A DNA stretch of 64,000 bases from Planctomycetota bacterium (GTDB lineage Bacteria > Planctomycetota > UBA1135 > GCA-002686595): positions 310,001 to 374,000 of the forward strand of contig JACKHV010000001.1 of assembly GCA_020638835.1 (NCBI GenBank). Reading direction: 5' to 3'. The translations under genes were made by a program, and so were the position numbers. This document shows positions 1 to 9,360 of this stretch, in pieces. Position 1 is the first letter of the stretch. Each line of letters begins with the position of its first letter. The notes under the pieces were generated by a model. The model did no database searches, had not been told where the DNA came from, and was given only the letters and a program-made list of their open reading frames with translations.

Positions 1-22
1 CGGCCCCGCCGCAACGGGGCCG
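1..22. terminator. GC-rich hairpin at left edge
   Basis: A perfect 8-bp inverted repeat (CGGCCCCG at 1-8, CGGGGCCG at 15-22) with a 6-nt loop lies 37 bp past the stop codon of the minus-strand gene ending at 60. Its position fits a transcription terminator for that gene. The bases after the stem in the minus direction lie outside the window, so a U-run cannot be checked. Confidence 0.5.
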
Positions 23-59
23 CCCTGTCGTTCGACGAGAGCTTCGTCGCTCGCAGTCG

Positions 60-2942
60 TCAGTTCGACCAGTAGACCCGCAGGCCCTGGCTGAAGTTCG
101 AGCCGAAGCCGCACGGGCTGACGCCGCCGGGATCGCGGAACCAGATCTGGTAGAAGCGCGTGATGCCGGGGCCCGGGATGTTTCCGTTCGTCACGATCGA
201 GCTGCTCGTCGAACCGATGCCGCTGGCATCCGTGAAGACGACTTCGACGCGTTCCGTCGGGTTGCCCATGCAGAGGATGCCGTCCTTGAAGGGGACGCTC
301 GTCTCGACGCTGCCCTGCACGAGCATCGCCGTCTGGTTCGGGCGGGCTTGCGACACCGTGAACGACATGTCGTCCGCGACGATCGAATTCGATCCGCTGA
401 CGCTCAGCTTGGCGCCGACGCCGATCGAGCTCGTGCAGCCCTCGGCCGCACCGACCGCGGAGAAGTTGCTGCACGGACAGGCGCCCGCCGAGCCGTCGCC
501 GTAGCAGAACGGGATCGCGTAGGCACCGCCGGAGAAGGTGACGTCGAGGTCGTAGTTGCCGCAGGTCGGGTTGCTCGGATCGCTCCAGACCTCCACCTTG
601 ACGTAGTACGTCTCGGTGACACCGCTGGTGTTGGTCCAGTTGATCGTCTCGCCGTCGCCGAAGCCGTTCGACGCGGCCAAGTAGGAGAACGGGTCACCAC
701 AGGTGAACGAGCCGACCGAGGCCGAGTCGTACAAGAAGGTGTCGATGTTGCAGTTGTTGTTGATGAAGTTCGCAGCGACCTGAGCCGACGCGCCGTCGGG
801 CAGGATGAAGCTGTAGTAGTCGGGATCGGACTTCGAGACGAAGAGTCCCGTCCAGGACGCTCCACCGAGGCCCACCGGCGTCGCGCTCGAGCAGTCGTCG
901 TTCTCCTCGTAGACGTCGTCGACACCCGGAGCCTGGCAGGGATCCGGAGCCAGCGTGGCGTTGAGGTCGTAGTTCAGGCAGTAGCCCGTTCCGATCTGCG
1001 TCTCGCAGCGAATGTAGACGGTATGGACGGAACCCGTCGAGTTCGTCCAGGTGACCGAGTTGAAGCCGCCGCCCCAGCTGGCGCCGTAGAGCCAAGTGGT
1101 GCACGCGGGGTCGTCGAACAAGGTGATACCCAGCTCGGTACTGCCTCCGACGTACGTCTGGTCGATGGTCAGTACCTGACCAGCGGGCACGTCGATCTGG
1201 TAGTGGTCCATGTCGTGTTCCGCGACGAACAGGCCGGCGCTGAGGCCGAGCGGCAGGACCACTCCGCTACCGCAGGTGTCGTTCGGCTCGAACGAGTCGT
1301 CGGGCGTCGACTGACAGGGATCCGGCGCGAGGGTGACGTTCAGGTCGTAGCCGCCGCAGTCACCCTCCGCCATGTAACAACGGAAGTAGATCGTCTGCGG
1401 CGCGCCCAGCGTGTTCGGGAACACCTGCGTGTTCAGTCCGCCGCCGTAGGAGGCCTGCATGTCGACGTCGAACGGGCCGCACCCCAGGTTGTCGTTGTAG
1501 CGGTCGATGCCCAGCTGGTCGGGCAGCGCGTAGGTCTGCTCGATGGTGAGCAATTGCCCGGCGGGGATCGTCACCGAGTACCAGTCGGGGTCGGCGTCGC
1601 GCACGAACAGACCCGCATGCACGCCGGTACCGAGCGGGACGGCGCTCAAGCAGTCGTCGTTCGGCTCGAAGGCGTCGTCCGGGGTCAGGATGCAGGGGTC
1701 GGGCTGCAGCGTGACGTTGAGGTCGTAGTCCACGCACTCACCTTCGAGCAGCGAGACCTTGAGGTAGAAGTCCGTGGTCGCGCCGGTGGCGTTGCCGTAG
1801 ACGACCTGGTTGCTTCCCGCACCCCACGCGCCCAGGTCGACCTCGGTCGAGCAAGTCGCGTCGGAGTACAGCTGCATCTGCGGGTTGGCACCGAAGAGCA
1901 CCTGCGTCCAGGTCTGGTCGATCACGACTTGCTCGGTGTGCGGGACCGAGATCTTGTAGTAGTCCTCGCTACCCGTGCTGACGAACAGGCCGCTGGTGAG
2001 GCCGGCGGTCAGCGTCGCAGCGGAGCCGCACACGTCGTTGGGCTCGAACGCGTCGTCGACGGCCGTCAGGCAGGGATCCGGCTCCGTCACGATGTCGAGG
2101 TCGTAGAGGTTGCACGTGGCGGACCCGCTGACGATCGGATTGACGCGGACGTAGTAGTCCTTCGTGGCACCGGTCGCGTTGGCGGCCTTCGCCTCGATCC
2201 AGCCTCCACCCCAGTTCTGCGACGTGATCAGCGTCGTGCAGGCGGGGTCGTCGTAGATCTCGATCGAGAGCTCCGTCAACACGCTCGGGTAAGTGCACGT
2301 GACGACGACGCGGTCTGTCGAGTCGACAGAGACGCGGTAGAAGTCCTCGTCGGCCGTGCTGACGTAGAGGTCGTTGTAGGAACCGGGCGCGATCGCGACG
2401 CTCGAGGCGCAGTCGTCGTTCGGCTCGTAGGCGTCATCGATGGCGGCGACGCAGGGGTCCGGAACGACGGAGATGTCCAGCGCGTAGTCGTTGCAGGCGA
2501 AGCTGGCGTCGATGATGGAATACGTCGCTTTGATCGCTACGTCGACGGCGGCGCCGGTGCCGTTCAGCCAGGAGACCTCTTCGTCGTCGAGAACCACGAA
2601 ATGCGTGGCGAGCGTGGGGAAGTCGTCCCCGCAGGTGGTCCACGTCGAGTCGTAGAGTGCCACGTCGATGTTGCCCAAGGCCGCGCTGTGTAGGCAGGTC
2701 ACGACCAGCAGCTGTCCGTCCGGCACGTTGACGACGTAGTAGTCGTCGTTCGCACCGCCGGCGGCGAGCGTGCCGTCGAGCGACAGGTTGCTGTAGAGAC
2801 CGCTGGTGACAGGCGTCGCCGCGGCGCAGCTGTCGTTCGGCTCGAAGGCGTCTGCCGCGGGACACTGTGCTTCGGCTGTGCCGCTGGCGAGCGCGGCGGC
2901 AGCGAGGACGCCGAGGGCGAAGGGGGTTTGATCGAATCGCAT
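60..2942 (-). CDS. Secreted protein with six PPC-like repeats
   Basis: A 960-residue predicted exported protein. It starts with a Sec signal peptide (hydrophobic stretch to about residue 25, ending ASGTAEA). Six tandem units of about 127 residues follow, starting near residues 27, 162, 289, 416, 541 and 668. Each opens with a motif like DDAFEPNDDC and continues with patterns such as SGLFVS..DYY and a second cysteine near its end. This is the style of bacterial pre-peptidase C-terminal (PPC) beta-sandwich domains. The last 150 residues form a separate domain that begins FCYGDG..ACPCSN and ends WFRDP...NFSQGLRVYWSN; a related C-terminus occurs in the metalloprotease at 58873-60240. No catalytic domain is visible, so a surface or matrix role is likely but unproven. 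The ATG at 2942 is chosen because the signal peptide begins there. Confidence 0.85.
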   Translation of the reverse strand: MRFDQTPFALGVLAAAALASGTAEAQCPAADAFEPNDSCAAATPVTSGLYSNLSLDGTLAAGGANDDYYVVNVPDGQLLVVTCLHSAALGNIDVALYDSTWTTCGDDFPTLATHFVVLDDEEVSWLNGTGAAVDVAIKATYSIIDASFACNDYALDISVVPDPCVAAIDDAYEPNDDCASSVAIAPGSYNDLYVSTADEDFYRVSVDSTDRVVVTCTYPSVLTELSIEIYDDPACTTLITSQNWGGGWIEAKAANATGATKDYYVRVNPIVSGSATCNLYDLDIVTEPDPCLTAVDDAFEPNDVCGSAATLTAGLTSGLFVSTGSEDYYKISVPHTEQVVIDQTWTQVLFGANPQMQLYSDATCSTEVDLGAWGAGSNQVVYGNATGATTDFYLKVSLLEGECVDYDLNVTLQPDPCILTPDDAFEPNDDCLSAVPLGTGVHAGLFVRDADPDWYSVTIPAGQLLTIEQTYALPDQLGIDRYNDNLGCGPFDVDMQASYGGGLNTQVFPNTLGAPQTIYFRCYMAEGDCGGYDLNVTLAPDPCQSTPDDSFEPNDTCGSGVVLPLGLSAGLFVAEHDMDHYQIDVPAGQVLTIDQTYVGGSTELGITLFDDPACTTWLYGASWGGGFNSVTWTNSTGSVHTVYIRCETQIGTGYCLNYDLNATLAPDPCQAPGVDDVYEENDDCSSATPVGLGGASWTGLFVSKSDPDYYSFILPDGASAQVAANFINNNCNIDTFLYDSASVGSFTCGDPFSYLAASNGFGDGETINWTNTSGVTETYYVKVEVWSDPSNPTCGNYDLDVTFSGGAYAIPFCYGDGSAGACPCSNFSAVGAAEGCTSSIGVGAKLSVSGSNSIVADDMSFTVSQARPNQTAMLVQGSVETSVPFKDGILCMGNPTERVEVVFTDASGIGSTSSSIVTNGNIPGPGITRFYQIWFRDPGGVSPCGFGSNFSQGLRVYWSN

Positions 2943-3294
2943 GAAGTTCGTCTCTGGGTTGGAGTCTGTATGCTCGTGCGAGCCTCTTCGGCGTGCCGAG
3001 AGCGGTCCGTGGCTCGCCCCCGAAGGGCGGTCCGAAATGAACGCTACCCGGGAATATGCAGGTCAGCTAGCCGGGTAGATTCCCGGCCTGTCCGGCCCAT
3101 GCAGGCCTCAGGTGGGCCGCAGCAGCCTCGAGGTGCCGCCTCGCTCGCCGTTCGAGCTCTGTGTATGCATGTGATTTGCATAAGCAAGCTCCTCGCGAGC
3201 CGGCCGCGCCTCCTCGCTCGAGGCACCACGCAACCTTGCCGGCTTTCCCGCACCGGACGGGCATCTCGCCGCAGCCCCTGGTACTCCTCACCGC
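2943..3294. other. Divergent intergenic region with nested inverted repeats
   Basis: This 352-bp gap separates the divergent genes at 2942(-) and 3295(+), so it should hold both promoters; no clear -35/-10 pair stands out. It contains two overlapping hairpins that exclude each other: CTACCCGG (3044-3051) with CCGGGTAG (3071-3078), and CCGGGAAT (3048-3055) with ATTCCCGG (3079-3086). A small hairpin CGCCC/GGGCG lies at 3015-3029. No protein-like reading frame is seen. Confidence 0.5.
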
Positions 3295-4437
3295 ATGCCT
3301 CCCGCCCATTTCGTCTTCGACGCCCACGTCGACTCGATCCAGAAGACCTACGACCTCGGCCAGGACCTCGGGCTCGAAGGGCGCGGGCACCTCGACCTCG
3401 TGCGCGGGGCGCGCGGCGGGCTCGGGGCGGTCGTGCTCGTGTCGTGGTGCGATCCGAAGCACCTCGCGGACGGTGCCGCGGTGGCGACGCGTCGCACGCG
3501 AGGCTTGGTCGCGTCCGTGCAGGGCTTGGCGCGCGCGCACCCCGAGCTCGCCGAGCTGGTGACGGACGGCGAGTCGCTCGCGCGAGCACGGAAAGCCGGT
3601 CGCATCGCGCTGATCGCCGGGATCGAGGGAGGGCACTCGATCGCGGGTTCGATCGAAGAACTCGAGCGCTTCCATGCGCAGGGCGTCCGCGTGCTCACCT
3701 TGGTCTGGAACAACCACACAGGCTGGGTCCGCTCGTGCCAGGACGGCGCGGGGCCGGAGGTTCCGGCGGGGCTGTCCGACTTCGGTCGCGGCGTCGTGCG
3801 ACGCATGAACGAGCTCGGCATGCTCGTCGACCTCTCACACGCCGGGGAGCGCTCGTTCTTCGACGCGCTCGAGACCAGCTCGCGGCCGGTCATCGCGAGC
3901 CACTCGTGCTGCAAGGCGCTGCACGACCACCCGCGCAACCTGACGGACGACCAGCTGCGCGCGCTGGGCGAGGCGGACGGCGTCGTCGGAATCGCGTTCC
4001 TCCCGGGCTTCCTCGACGCGGACGCGAAGGCGGAAGCCGCGCGTCTTCGAGCTCTACCCGAGTTCCAGGCGATCGACGAAGGCAACGACACGGCGACCTT
4101 CGTCGCGCAGGGCGAGTTCATCCAGGCGCACGCCGCCCCCTGCGGCGTCGACGTCATGGTGCGGCACGTCCTGCACGCGATCGACCTCGCGGGGCCGGCG
4201 CACGTCGGACTCGGCTCGGACTACGACGGCATCGACCACGCCGTCGCGGGGCTCGAGGACGCTTCGTGCTACCCGCGACTTGCCGCTGCGCTGCGGGAGG
4301 CGGGGCTCTCGCTCGAAGAGATCGCCGCGGTGATGGGCGAGAACATGGTGCGCGCCTTCGCGGCGGGGACGGCGGGCGCGGGGCCGGTGACGGACTGGAT
4401 CGACCGAGCCGCGGCGGCGGAACGCGCGGCGCGTTGA
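3295..4437 (+). CDS. Membrane dipeptidase family (M19) zinc dipeptidase
   Basis: A 380-residue enzyme of peptidase family M19 (renal-dipeptidase type), which hydrolyses dipeptides with two active-site zinc ions. The family's metal motifs are visible: FDAHVD near residue 8 (HxD), the glutamate in IEGGHS near 109, DLSHAG near 179-184, ASHSCC near 202, and GLGSDYDG near 304. There is no signal peptide, so it should be cytoplasmic. It is co-directional with the cyanophycin genes, 111 bp upstream of iadA. It could help split dipeptides released from cyanophycin, but M19 enzymes usually act on alpha-linked dipeptides, so this link is only contextual. The ATG start fits the first conserved strand. 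Confidence 0.88.
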   Translation: MPPAHFVFDAHVDSIQKTYDLGQDLGLEGRGHLDLVRGARGGLGAVVLVSWCDPKHLADGAAVATRRTRGLVASVQGLARAHPELAELVTDGESLARARKAGRIALIAGIEGGHSIAGSIEELERFHAQGVRVLTLVWNNHTGWVRSCQDGAGPEVPAGLSDFGRGVVRRMNELGMLVDLSHAGERSFFDALETSSRPVIASHSCCKALHDHPRNLTDDQLRALGEADGVVGIAFLPGFLDADAKAEAARLRALPEFQAIDEGNDTATFVAQGEFIQAHAAPCGVDVMVRHVLHAIDLAGPAHVGLGSDYDGIDHAVAGLEDASCYPRLAAALREAGLSLEEIAAVMGENMVRAFAAGTAGAGPVTDWIDRAAAAERAAR

Positions 4438-4548
4438 GGGTTCGAGAGGGCCCGCGGGGCTCCGGAACCATAGAATGGCGGGCTCGGACGCTGTGCGCGG
4501 ACGAGCACCGTCCCGACCCCCCGACCTCCGCCGCCGGCGGAGCTCCGC

Positions 4549-5721
4549 ATGATCACGATCCTCCGCAACGTCGACCTCTTCGCGCCGGAAGCGCTCGGAC
4601 GCACTTCGCTGGTGATCGCGGGCGGCAAGTTGATCGCGTACGGCGACGACGTCCCGAGCTGGTCCCGCTCCGGCGCGGTCGAAGAAGTCGACTTGCGCGG
4701 CGCGCGCGTGATCCCGGGACTCGTCGACGGCCACGCGCACACCACCGGTGGCGGGGGAGAGGCAGGGCCCGAGACGCGCGTCCCGGCGCCGTGCTTGTCG
4801 GGCTTCACGCGCGCCGGCGTGACGACGGTCGTCGGGCTGCTCGGCACGGACGCGGAGACGCGCAGCATGGAGGCACTGCTCGCGACGACGCGCGCGCTGC
4901 GCGCAGAAGGGCTCGGCGCGTGGTGCTACACCGGCGGCTACCACCTGCCGCCGCGCACGCTGACCGGCAGCTTGCGCGGCGACATCGTGCACCTCGATGC
5001 GGTGATCGGCGTCGGCGAGCTGGCGCTCTCCGACTTCCGCTCGAGTCAACCGACGCTCGACGAGCTGCTGCGCGTCGCCTCGGAAGCGCAGGTCGGAGGC
5101 ATGCTCGCGGGCAAGGCCGGCGTCGTGCACCTGCACCTCGGCGACGGCCCGCGCGGGCTGGATCTCGTGCGCCGCGCCCTCGACCAGTCCGAGCTGCCGG
5201 CGCGCGTCTTCAACCCGACGCACGTCAACCGTCAGCCGGCTCTGTTCGAGGAATCGCTCGAGCTGGCGCGGCGTGGCTGCACGATCGACGTGACTTGCTT
5301 CCCGGTGGAGGAGGGCGACCCGGCGCTCTCCGCCGAGGGTGCACTCGGCGCGTACTTCGACGCCGACCTGCCGCGCGACCGCATCACCGCCAGCTCCGAC
5401 AGCGGCGGGTGCCTGCCGACCTTCGACGCGCAGGGTGAGATGACGCACATGGACGTCGGGCGCGCCGACACGCTTGCGAACACCTTGGCCGCGCTGCTGC
5501 GCGAGGGCCGCGCGCTCGAGACGGTGTTGCCCGCCTTCACGTCGAACCCCGCACGGCACCTGAAGCTCGCCGGCAAGGGCACGCTCGCCGCGGGCTGCGA
5601 CGCGGACCTCGTGGTGCTGGGTCACGACGATCTGCCCCGCAGCGTGATGGTCGGCGGCGACTGGCACGTGCACGACGGCGAAGTGCTCCGCCGCGGCACC
5701 TTCGAGACGAACACCCACTGA
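4549..5721 (+). CDS. iadA: Isoaspartyl dipeptidase (metallo-type, IadA)
   Basis: A 390-residue amidohydrolase-superfamily protein (peptidase M38), the same length as E. coli IadA. It hydrolyses beta-aspartyl dipeptides. The HxH metal pair is in DGHAHT (residues about 60-65), followed by the glycine-rich GGGGEAGPETR. The lysine in AGKAGVVHLHLGDG (about 186-199) is the expected carboxylated metal bridge, and SSDSGG near 281 carries the catalytic aspartate. The gene lies 28 bp upstream of cyanophycinase, so its natural substrate is very probably beta-Asp-Arg from cyanophycin breakdown. This completes the route from polymer to free Asp and Arg. Assignment is strong from motifs; the substrate is inferred from context. 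Confidence 0.92.
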   Translation: MITILRNVDLFAPEALGRTSLVIAGGKLIAYGDDVPSWSRSGAVEEVDLRGARVIPGLVDGHAHTTGGGGEAGPETRVPAPCLSGFTRAGVTTVVGLLGTDAETRSMEALLATTRALRAEGLGAWCYTGGYHLPPRTLTGSLRGDIVHLDAVIGVGELALSDFRSSQPTLDELLRVASEAQVGGMLAGKAGVVHLHLGDGPRGLDLVRRALDQSELPARVFNPTHVNRQPALFEESLELARRGCTIDVTCFPVEEGDPALSAEGALGAYFDADLPRDRITASSDSGGCLPTFDAQGEMTHMDVGRADTLANTLAALLREGRALETVLPAFTSNPARHLKLAGKGTLAAGCDADLVVLGHDDLPRSVMVGGDWHVHDGEVLRRGTFETNTH

Positions 5722-5749
5722 TCCCCCCGACCGCTACCTGAAACGAGAC

Positions 5750-6571
5750 ATGACACGTGGTTACCTGATCCCGATCGGCGGCGCCGAGGAGAAGATCCGG
5801 CACGCCAAGATCCTGCGGCGCTTCGCGGCGATCGCCGGCGGCGAAGATGCGCGCATCGCGATCATTCCGACGGCGTCGCGCATGGAGGACACGGCTTCGC
5901 GTTACGAGTCGCTCTTCAACGACTTCGGCGTCGGTACGGTCGACTCGCTGCCGTTCGAGGCGCGCTCGGACTGCAAGAACCCCGAGTACCTGCAGGTCCT
6001 CGAGCGCGCGACCGGCGTGTTCCTGACCGGCGGCAATCAGCTGCGCCTGTCGACGACGCTCGGCGGCACGCCGGTCGCAAACTTGATTCGCGAGCGCCAT
6101 CGCACCGGCGGCTTGCACGTGGCGGGGACTTCCGCCGGCGCGTCCTTCATGGCCGAGCACATGATCGCCGGCGGCGAAGAGGGCTCGACGCCGCGCAGCG
6201 ACATGGTCACGCTCGTGCCCGGTCTCGGCCTGACGCACGCCATGATCGTCGACCAGCACTTCCGCCAGCGCGACCGGCTCGGACGCCTGCTGACCTCGAT
6301 CTCGTACAACCCGCGGCCGATCGGCATCGGACTCGACGAGGACACGGCGGCGTTCATCGACCCCCAGTACCGGCTCGAGGTCGTCGGCAGCGGCGCGCTG
6401 ACCATCGTCGACCCGTCCGAGCTCGAGTTCTCCTCGATGGACTCGGCGAAGCGCCACGACCCCGTCTGCTTGATCAACATCCGACTCCATGTGCTGGTCG
6501 AAGGCGGCACGTACGACATCGAGACGCGCGTGGCGCGTCCCGCCGCGACCGCACCGGAGCCCGCCGAATGA
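5750..6571 (+). CDS. cphB: Cyanophycinase
   Basis: A 273-residue serine exopeptidase of family S51 that releases beta-Asp-Arg dipeptides from cyanophycin granules. The Rossmann-like start (YLIPIGGAEEKI) and the nucleophile-elbow motif GTSAGAS (Ser near residue 128) are clear, as is FLTGGNQLRLS, typical of the family. The length matches known CphB (about 270). Its last four bases (ATGA) overlap the cphA start at 6568, so synthesis and breakdown genes are translationally coupled. There is no export signal; it should act in the cytoplasm on granules. Confidence 0.95.
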   Translation: MTRGYLIPIGGAEEKIRHAKILRRFAAIAGGEDARIAIIPTASRMEDTASRYESLFNDFGVGTVDSLPFEARSDCKNPEYLQVLERATGVFLTGGNQLRLSTTLGGTPVANLIRERHRTGGLHVAGTSAGASFMAEHMIAGGEEGSTPRSDMVTLVPGLGLTHAMIVDQHFRQRDRLGRLLTSISYNPRPIGIGLDEDTAAFIDPQYRLEVVGSGALTIVDPSELEFSSMDSAKRHDPVCLINIRLHVLVEGGTYDIETRVARPAATAPEPAE

Positions 6572-9360
6572 AGATCACAGCGCGATCCGTCTACATCGGT
6601 CCCAGCCTCTACGCGCTGTTCCCCGTCATTCGACTGACGGTGCAGCTTGGCGCGCTCGAGGAGTGGTCCTCGACGCGTCTCGGCCCGGAGTTCACGAACC
6701 GCTTGTTGGAAGCGCTCCCCGGCCTGCAGGAACACGGCTGTTCCTACGGCGAACCCGGCGGATTCGTGCGGCGCTTGACCGAGGGAGAAGGGACGTGGAT
6801 GGGCCACGTCCTCGAGCACGTCGCCATCGAGCTGCAGAACATCGCCGGCGCGAGCGTGACCTTCGGCAAGACGCGCGGCACCGGAACGCACGGCGAATAC
6901 GACGTCGTGTACGCCTACGAGCAGGAAGACGTCGGCGTCGCGGCGGGCGTCCTGGCGCTCGACCTCTTGATGAGCCTGCTGCCGGCGGAGCTGCAGCCCG
7001 AGTCGACGCGCAAGGCGGACTTCGACTTCGAACAGGAGCGCGACGACTTCATCCGCAGCTCGCAACGCCGCGCGCTCGGGCCCAGCACGGCCAGCCTTGT
7101 GCGCGCCGCGGAAGAACGCGACATTCCCTGGCTGCGCCTCAACCGCTACAGCCTCGTGCAGTTCGGCCACGGCAAGTACGGCCGCCGCATCCAGGCGACC
7201 GTCACGAGCGAGACGCGGCACATCGCCGTCGAGATCGCGTCCGACAAGGAAGAGACGAACAAGCTGCTCGGCGACCTCGGCCTGCCCGTCGCAAGCCAGC
7301 GAATCGTGTACAGCGAGGACGAAGCCGCGCAAGCCGCGGGGCGCATCGGCTTTCCCGTCGTCGTCAAGCCGCTCAACGCCAATCACGGCCGCGGCGTGTC
7401 GATCGGTCTGACCGACAAGGACGCGGTACGCGCGGCCTACACGCACGCGAGGGAACACAGCCGCACCGTGCTGGTCGAGAGCTTCATCCAGGGCCTCGAC
7501 CACCGTCTGCTCGTCGTCAACGGCGAACTGATCGCCGCGTCCAAGCGCGTGCCCGGCCACGTCAAGGGTGACGGCGTGCACACCGTCGAGGAGCTGATGG
7601 AGATCGAGAACCAAGACCCGCGGCGCGGTATCGGCCACGAGAAGGTCCTGACGAAGCTGATTCTCGATCACCAGGCGCTGCGCCTTCTGCAAGACCGCGG
7701 CTACACCTCGCAGTCGATCCCTCCGAAGGACGAGGTCGTCTACCTGCGCTCTACCGGCAACCTCTCGACCGGCGGCACCGCTGTCGACGTGACGGACATC
7801 GTCCACCCCGACAACCGCGAGATGGCTGTGCGCGCCGCCAAGGCGATCGGCCTCGACGTGGCCGGCGTCGACTTCCTGACGACGGACATCTCGGACTCGT
7901 TCAACGTCACCGGCGGCGCGATCTGCGAAGTGAACGCGGCGCCGGGCTTCCGCATGCACGTGTCGCCCAGCGAGGGCACGCCGCGCGACGTCGCGGGGCC
8001 CGTGCTCGACATGCTGTTCCCGCCCGGCAGCCCGTCTCGCATCCCGATCGCGGCCGTGACTGGGACGAACGGAAAGACGACCACCGTCCGCATGATCGCG
8101 CACATCTGCAAGCTCGCGGGAAACCAAGTCGGGCTCGCGACGACCGACGCGGTCTACATCGACGGCCACAAGACCGTGGAAGGCGACATGACCGGCCCGC
8201 AAGCCGCGCGCATGATCCTGCGCGACCCGTCGGTCGACGTCGCGATCCTCGAGACGGCGCGCGGCGGGCTGCTGCGGCGCGGACTCGGCTATCGGCGCTG
8301 CAACGTCGGCGCGGTGCTGAACGTGCAAGCCGACCACCTCGGCCTGAAAGGCGTCGACACGCTCGAGGACCTCGCGAAGGTCAAGCGCATCTTGATCGAA
8401 GTCGCGCGCGACACCGCCGTGCTGAACGCGGACGACGAGCTCTGCCTGAAGATGGCGGACTACTCGAACGCCGAGAACCTCTGCTACGTCACGATGAATG
8501 CTCACCACCCCTTGGTGCGCGAGCACATCCTGGCCGGCGGACGTGCGGTCGTGCTCGAGGAGGGCATGGCCGGCGACATGATCACCATCTACGACAACGG
8601 CTCGCACATGCCGCTCTTGTGGACGCACCTGATCCCGGCGACGCTCGACGGCAAGGCGACGCACAACGTGCAGAACGCGATGTTCGCTGCTGCGATCAGC
8701 TACAGCATGGACGTGAAGCTCGACGAGATCCGACTCGGGCTGCAGACCTTCGACATGACGTTCTTCCAGGCGCCGGGGCGGATGAACATCTGCGATGACC
8801 ACCCGTTCCGCGTGATCCTCGACTACGGACACAACCCTGCGGCGGTCAGCGCGATGGTCAGCCTGACGGACCGGCTCCAGGCCAAGGGGCGCCGGCTCGT
8901 GGTGGTCGCCGCGCCGGGGGATCGGCGGGACGAGGACATCCGCGACATCGCGACGCTCGTCGCCGGTCACTACGACCACTACATCTGCCGCCGCGACGAC
9001 AACACGCGCGGTCGCGACGGTGACGAGATCCCGCGCATGCAGCGACAGGCACTGCTCGACGCCGGCGTCCCCGACGAGCAGATCGAAGTGATCCCGGACG
9101 AGGTCGAGGCGATCGACCGCGCGCTCTCACTGGCGCAGCCGGGCGACTTGTTGTTGATCTTCGGCGACGCCATATCGCGCTGTTGGGAACAGATCACGAG
9201 CCACCGCTCCGACGGCTCCGGTCCGAGCACGCCCGCTCGCACGGCTCCGATGCGCGTCGAGCGCCAGGTTCTGCCGCAGGCGGCCTACGGTGAGGGCGAG
9301 AAGCTGATCCGCGACGAGCGCGGCGTGCGCCTCGCGCGTCCGCAGGAACTCGAGGACTGA
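6568..9360 (+). CDS. cphA: Cyanophycin synthetase (CphA1 type)
   Basis: A 930-residue enzyme that builds multi-L-arginyl-poly-L-aspartate by alternating ATP-dependent additions. Three parts are seen. The N-terminal domain (about 1-160) includes MGHVLEHVAIELQNIAG. The ATP-grasp domain (about 210-480) has VVVKPLNANHGRGVSIG and GLDHRLLVVNGE; in the family it adds Asp to the backbone. The Mur-ligase-like domain (about 490-900) has the P-loop TGTNGKTTTVRM near 498, LETARGGLLRRGL and ILDYGHNPAA; in the family it adds Arg to the side chain. All three look intact, with no internal stop or truncation. It overlaps cphB by ATGA and the next gene by one base (TGATG at 9358-9362), so the three genes form one transcript. 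Confidence 0.96.
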   Translation: MKITARSVYIGPSLYALFPVIRLTVQLGALEEWSSTRLGPEFTNRLLEALPGLQEHGCSYGEPGGFVRRLTEGEGTWMGHVLEHVAIELQNIAGASVTFGKTRGTGTHGEYDVVYAYEQEDVGVAAGVLALDLLMSLLPAELQPESTRKADFDFEQERDDFIRSSQRRALGPSTASLVRAAEERDIPWLRLNRYSLVQFGHGKYGRRIQATVTSETRHIAVEIASDKEETNKLLGDLGLPVASQRIVYSEDEAAQAAGRIGFPVVVKPLNANHGRGVSIGLTDKDAVRAAYTHAREHSRTVLVESFIQGLDHRLLVVNGELIAASKRVPGHVKGDGVHTVEELMEIENQDPRRGIGHEKVLTKLILDHQALRLLQDRGYTSQSIPPKDEVVYLRSTGNLSTGGTAVDVTDIVHPDNREMAVRAAKAIGLDVAGVDFLTTDISDSFNVTGGAICEVNAAPGFRMHVSPSEGTPRDVAGPVLDMLFPPGSPSRIPIAAVTGTNGKTTTVRMIAHICKLAGNQVGLATTDAVYIDGHKTVEGDMTGPQAARMILRDPSVDVAILETARGGLLRRGLGYRRCNVGAVLNVQADHLGLKGVDTLEDLAKVKRILIEVARDTAVLNADDELCLKMADYSNAENLCYVTMNAHHPLVREHILAGGRAVVLEEGMAGDMITIYDNGSHMPLLWTHLIPATLDGKATHNVQNAMFAAAISYSMDVKLDEIRLGLQTFDMTFFQAPGRMNICDDHPFRVILDYGHNPAAVSAMVSLTDRLQAKGRRLVVVAAPGDRRDEDIRDIATLVAGHYDHYICRRDDNTRGRDGDEIPRMQRQALLDAGVPDEQIEVIPDEVEAIDRALSLAQPGDLLLIFGDAISRCWEQITSHRSDGSGPSTPARTAPMRVERQVLPQAAYGEGEKLIRDERGVRLARPQELED

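Noticed and set aside
348..2693. Long open frame on the plus strand across the PPC-protein gene
   Set aside because: It is an arginine/valine-rich shadow frame without domain motifs; the minus strand has a signal peptide and regular repeats.
6037..8979. 980-codon minus-strand frame over cphB and cphA
   Set aside because: Its composition is biased and no motif is seen, while cphA is complete on the plus strand.
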